DNA of 8,727 bases from an uncultured Lachnospiraceae bacterium (GTDB lineage Bacteria > Bacillota_A > Clostridia > Lachnospirales > Lachnospiraceae): NCBI GenBank assembly GCA_910587905.1, contig CAJUOF010000234.1, positions 1 to 8,727 on the forward strand, written 5' to 3'. The first letter of the stretch is position 1. The number at the start of each line of letters is the position of its first letter. The notes beneath the pieces are model-generated. The model searched no databases. It saw nothing but the letters and a program-made list of their open reading frames with translations, and was not told the origin of the DNA. Made by a program: the position numbers and the translations under genes. Shown in pieces: positions 6,084-8,727 of the stretch.

Positions 6084-8702
6084 ATGGGAAAGTTAAAGAC
6101 GACAAGATGGAGCAGCCAGGTCACGCCGGAGCATGTCTGGACGGAGTATCCACGTCCGGCCTTTGCGAGGGAGGGTTGGACGTGTCTGAACGGCCTTTGG
6201 GAATATGCCTTCACCCAAGGAGAAACGGCACCTTCCCGGTTTGACGGGCAGATTTTGGTTCCCTTTTCCCCGGAAGCCCCCCTTTCCGGCGTGGACAGAC
6301 AGCTTAGACCGGAGGAGTTCCTCTGGTACAGAAGAACATTTTTTCTGCCGGAGGGCGCCCTGGAAAAAGGGCGGCGAATCCTCCTTCACTTTGGGGCTGT
6401 GGATCAGATCTGCGCAGTATATCTGAACGGGGAGCGGGCAGGAGGTCATACAGGCGGGTATCTGCCGTTCACGCTGGATATCACAGAATGCTGCCGGATG
6501 GGAGAGCAGGAGCTTCTTGTGAAGGTTCGGGATGTCAGCGACACCGGATGGCACAGCAGAGGCAAACAGAAATTACAAGCCGGTGGGATGTTTTACACGG
6601 CCCAGAGCGGCATCTGGCAGACGGTTTGGCTGGAATCCGTGCCAAAAGAATACTTAAAGAGCGTCCGTTTCCGTCCGGATCCGGAACAGGGCCTGGTGCG
6701 GGTCCGTCTCCAGGGGTCGTCCTCCTTCCCGGTGACGGCCACGGTGATCGAGGACTTTACCGACGAAGTCCTTGCTGGTTTTTTGGAGACAGGGGAGGTG
6801 GCCGGAATGCGGCGACCCGCCCTGTCTGCAGCCTGTGGCCGGGAGTGGGAGCTTCCCATGGAGGGCTTTGCGGCCTGGTCCCCGGAACATCCGAAACTTT
6901 ACGGGCTCTTGCTGGAGGGGAGCGAGGACCGGGTTCTCGCCTATTTCGCCATGCGGGACTGCTCGGTGAGAGAGGATCGATCCGGCATTCCCCGTCTCTT
7001 TCTCAATGGCAAGCCTTATTTTCAGACGGGCCTTCTGGACCAGGGCTACTGGCCCGACGGCCTGTATACGGCCCCCTGTGACGAGGCTTTGGTCTTTGAC
7101 ATCGAGACGGCAAAATCCATGGGCTTCAACATGCTCCGAAAACATGTGAAGGTGGAAATGGACAGGTGGTATTACCACTGTGACCGGTTGGGGATGCTGG
7201 TCTGGCAGGACATGGTAAACGGTGGGAGCGCCTACCGCCATTGGTTTGTCACCTATCTCGCCACGGCGGCCACCTGTCTTCACATTCCGGTGAAAGATTC
7301 CCACAGGAGACTTTTGTCCAGAAGGGAAGATGAGGGCAGGCTCCAGTTTCGACGGGAAATGAAGGATACGGTGAAGGCCCTCTACAACCATCCCTCTGTC
7401 ATCGCCTGGGTTCCTTTCAACGAGGGATGGGGGCAGTTCGAGACAAGACGGGTCGAGGATGAGCTTCGAAAACTGGATCCCTCCCGGCTCATTGACGCTG
7501 CCAGCGGCTGGTTTGACCAGGGAGGCGGGGATCTCCTCAGCATCCATTCTTATTTCTTTTCCTACAGCTTGAAAAAGGATTCGGCTCCCAGGAGCAATCG
7601 AGCTGACAGGAGCAGGCGGGCGGCGGCCCTCACGGAGTACGGCGGCTACTGTCTTCCGGTGGAGGAGCACCGGGACTCCCGGAATATCTACGGATACCGA
7701 CAGTACCGGAAGGCGGAGGACCTCTCCCCCGCCTTGGAAGCCCTCTGGGAGAAAAAGGTTCGCTCCCGGATAAAGGAAGGGCTGGCGGCGGCGGTCTACA
7801 CCCAGCTCTCCGACGTGGAGGAAGAGATCAACGGGCTCCTCACCTATGACAGAGAGATCCTCAAGGTCCCGGCCGGGATACTTAGGGCCCTGAACCAGAA
7901 GCTTTCCGACACATTGGAGGGGAGCCTTCCGGCCCTGTCGGACCATGAGAGATGCGGCGGGCCAAAGCCCGGAGCTTTGCCGCAGGATGAAACAGATGAG
8001 AAACCGGATATCATAGGCGGGGCCGACGGACCTACCGCCGTCTTTCTTGTAAGCAACCGAAAGAGACGCAGACAGAGGAGAGAGCAGAAGATGAAGGAAC
8101 AGGCCGGGACGCTTGTACCGAACGCGCATACCACGGAGGAACTGAGGGCTTACCTCAAAGAGAGATACGGGGCCGAGCCGCTTCCGGAGGACACGAAGGG
8201 ATACAACTTTTTCTACCGGGCCATGAAGAGCAATCTGGTGATACGGGAAAGGCCGGAGCTTCTCCAAAGTCCCGAGCCAAAGCTTCCCGACAGCCTTGAG
8301 GCGCCGACGGGCCGGTTCGGGAGAATGTTCTGGGGCCTGACCTGGAAATCCCGACAGAAAAAAGCCGCGAATGCTTCGAATCAGGAGGCGCTCAGGGCCT
8401 ATACGGAGGCCTTTGAACGGCGGATGAGGGAGGCGGAGGCAGTGTCGGAGGAAGACTTTCCCTTGTCCTACTCCGTCTGGCGTTTCCCGGTGACAGAAAA
8501 CGGAGAGAGGATTGGCGAGATGACTGTGGAGATGGAGGACATCCGGCAGAGGATTGGCATTTCCTACGCCAATTTTAAGGGACAGAAAGAGCCAGAAGCG
8601 GTTTCCAAGGACATCATCCGCTACTTTGGCGTCCGCAGGGAAGATATCGAGACGCAGAGCGAGCGGCTTATGACCTATCTGTACATGCTTGGAAAAATTT
8701 GA
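6084..8702 (+). CDS. Glycoside hydrolase family 2 enzyme with OadB-like motif and unknown C-terminal region
   Basis: An 872-aa protein with no signal peptide or membrane segment, so probably cytoplasmic. Residues ~30-190 are the GH2 sugar-binding jelly roll (FAREGWTCLNGLWEYAF), ~191-295 the immunoglobulin-like domain, and ~300-612 the TIM barrel. Expected catalytic residues are present: acid/base E447 (PFNEGWGQ) and nucleophile E518 (LTEYGG), with NMLRKH at 349-354 and IHSY at 487-490 in the barrel. This fits the short GH2 group annotated as beta-galactosidase-like or sugar-binding proteins; the true glycoside is unknown. Residues 616-669 form a charged linker containing IIGGADGPTAVFL (643-655), otherwise familiar from sodium-pump decarboxylase beta subunits, then an Arg-rich patch (RKRRRQRR, 659-666). 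Residues 670-872 are mixed helix and strand, soluble, and not recognised by me. The ATG at 6084 follows AGAGGAG. The reading frame is continuous, so this is a fusion, not a frameshift. It lies 17 nt after cls. Confidence 0.87.
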   Translation: MGKLKTTRWSSQVTPEHVWTEYPRPAFAREGWTCLNGLWEYAFTQGETAPSRFDGQILVPFSPEAPLSGVDRQLRPEEFLWYRRTFFLPEGALEKGRRILLHFGAVDQICAVYLNGERAGGHTGGYLPFTLDITECCRMGEQELLVKVRDVSDTGWHSRGKQKLQAGGMFYTAQSGIWQTVWLESVPKEYLKSVRFRPDPEQGLVRVRLQGSSSFPVTATVIEDFTDEVLAGFLETGEVAGMRRPALSAACGREWELPMEGFAAWSPEHPKLYGLLLEGSEDRVLAYFAMRDCSVREDRSGIPRLFLNGKPYFQTGLLDQGYWPDGLYTAPCDEALVFDIETAKSMGFNMLRKHVKVEMDRWYYHCDRLGMLVWQDMVNGGSAYRHWFVTYLATAATCLHIPVKDSHRRLLSRREDEGRLQFRREMKDTVKALYNHPSVIAWVPFNEGWGQFETRRVEDELRKLDPSRLIDAASGWFDQGGGDLLSIHSYFFSYSLKKDSAPRSNRADRSRRAAALTEYGGYCLPVEEHRDSRNIYGYRQYRKAEDLSPALEALWEKKVRSRIKEGLAAAVYTQLSDVEEEINGLLTYDREILKVPAGILRALNQKLSDTLEGSLPALSDHERCGGPKPGALPQDETDEKPDIIGGADGPTAVFLVSNRKRRRQRREQKMKEQAGTLVPNAHTTEELRAYLKERYGAEPLPEDTKGYNFFYRAMKSNLVIRERPELLQSPEPKLPDSLEAPTGRFGRMFWGLTWKSRQKKAANASNQEALRAYTEAFERRMREAEAVSEEDFPLSYSVWRFPVTENGERIGEMTVEMEDIRQRIGISYANFKGQKEPEAVSKDIIRYFGVRREDIETQSERLMTYLYMLGKI
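8010..8048 (+). other. OadB/GcdB-like signature inside the GH2 protein linker
   Basis: Residues 643-655 read IIGGADGPTAVFL. In OadB, GcdB and MmdB, the membrane beta subunits of sodium-translocating decarboxylases, a near-identical GGADGPTAI stretch lies in the conserved membrane-embedded core. As I recall, this is the region with the Na+-coupling aspartate. Here the flanks are acidic (PQDETDEKPD) on one side and strongly basic (NRKRRRQRR) on the other, with no membrane helices. A pump function is therefore excluded; the motif is either a borrowed short element or convergent. Confidence 0.7.
8074..8093 (+). promoter_or_regulatory. Possible internal ribosome binding site and in-frame start for the C-terminal region
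   Basis: AGAGGAG at 8074-8080 is followed 10 nt later by ATG at 8091 (residue M670), in frame with the GH2 gene. It lies exactly at the boundary between the basic patch and the unknown C-terminal region. Initiation here would give a 203-aa protein starting MKEQAGTLVPN. The purine-rich sequence is also explained by Arg/Lys/Glu codons, so it may be coincidental. Confidence 0.3.
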
Positions 8703-8727
8703 GCCGGGCAGGGGATGAGGTGTAGAC

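Noticed and set aside
8010..8048. A genuine sodium-translocating decarboxylase beta subunit or a fragment of its gene
   Set aside because: Only the ~13-residue motif matches. There are no membrane helices around it and the frame continues as a charged soluble protein.
6654..8267. Long antisense open frame (537 codons) across the GH2 gene
   Set aside because: It lies wholly opposite a gene with clear catalytic motifs and shows no recognisable domain. Its length is explained by the GC-rich codon pattern of the real gene.
8715..8727. Start of a further gene at the right edge (ATG at 8715)
   Set aside because: Only four codons are available before the window ends and no clear ribosome binding site precedes it, so it cannot be supported.

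Overview
The window looks like chromosome of a gut-type Firmicute, most likely a Lachnospiraceae-like Clostridia. This is inferred from the GC-rich, purine-rich coding style, AGGAGG-type ribosome binding sites, and protein families that read like those of this group (M24 prolidase-like peptidase, MATE and DUF606 exporters, hexameric purine nucleoside phosphorylase, two-HKD cardiolipin synthase, cytoplasmic GH2 glycosidase). No rRNA, tRNA, CRISPR array, insertion sequence or phage gene was seen.

Layout: (1) 94-1203, plus strand: an M24 proline-peptide hydrolase with all five metal ligands. (2) 1225-3542, minus strand: a two-gene transporter unit, a DUF606/YdcZ-type DMT transporter (3542-2646) followed by a MATE efflux protein (2586-1225). 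It converges with the peptidase gene across a 21-nt gap. (3) 3543-3772: the only sizeable intergenic stretch, 230 bp. It carries back-to-back divergent promoters, including a good TTGATT-N17-TATAAT facing the transporters and a weaker extended -10 promoter facing deoD, plus a hairpin in the deoD leader. (4) 3773-8702, plus strand: deoD, a cardiolipin synthase gene and a large GH2-containing gene, with gaps of 44 and 17 nt. They probably form one transcription unit.

The genes mix peptide turnover, small-molecule export, nucleoside salvage, membrane phospholipid synthesis and glycoside breakdown. No single pathway links them, so the plus-strand cluster may be co-transcribed housekeeping rather than a dedicated system.

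The most unusual item is the last gene. Its first ~615 residues are a complete cytoplasmic GH2 enzyme with both catalytic glutamates. The next ~55 residues are a charged linker holding a stretch, IIGGADGPTAVFL, that closely matches a signature of the membrane-bound beta subunits of sodium-pumping decarboxylases (OadB/GcdB/MmdB). An Arg/Lys-rich patch and a ~200-residue C-terminal region that I do not recognise follow. A ribosome-binding-site-like sequence and an in-frame ATG sit exactly at the junction, so the C-terminal region may also be made separately or may derive from a formerly separate gene.
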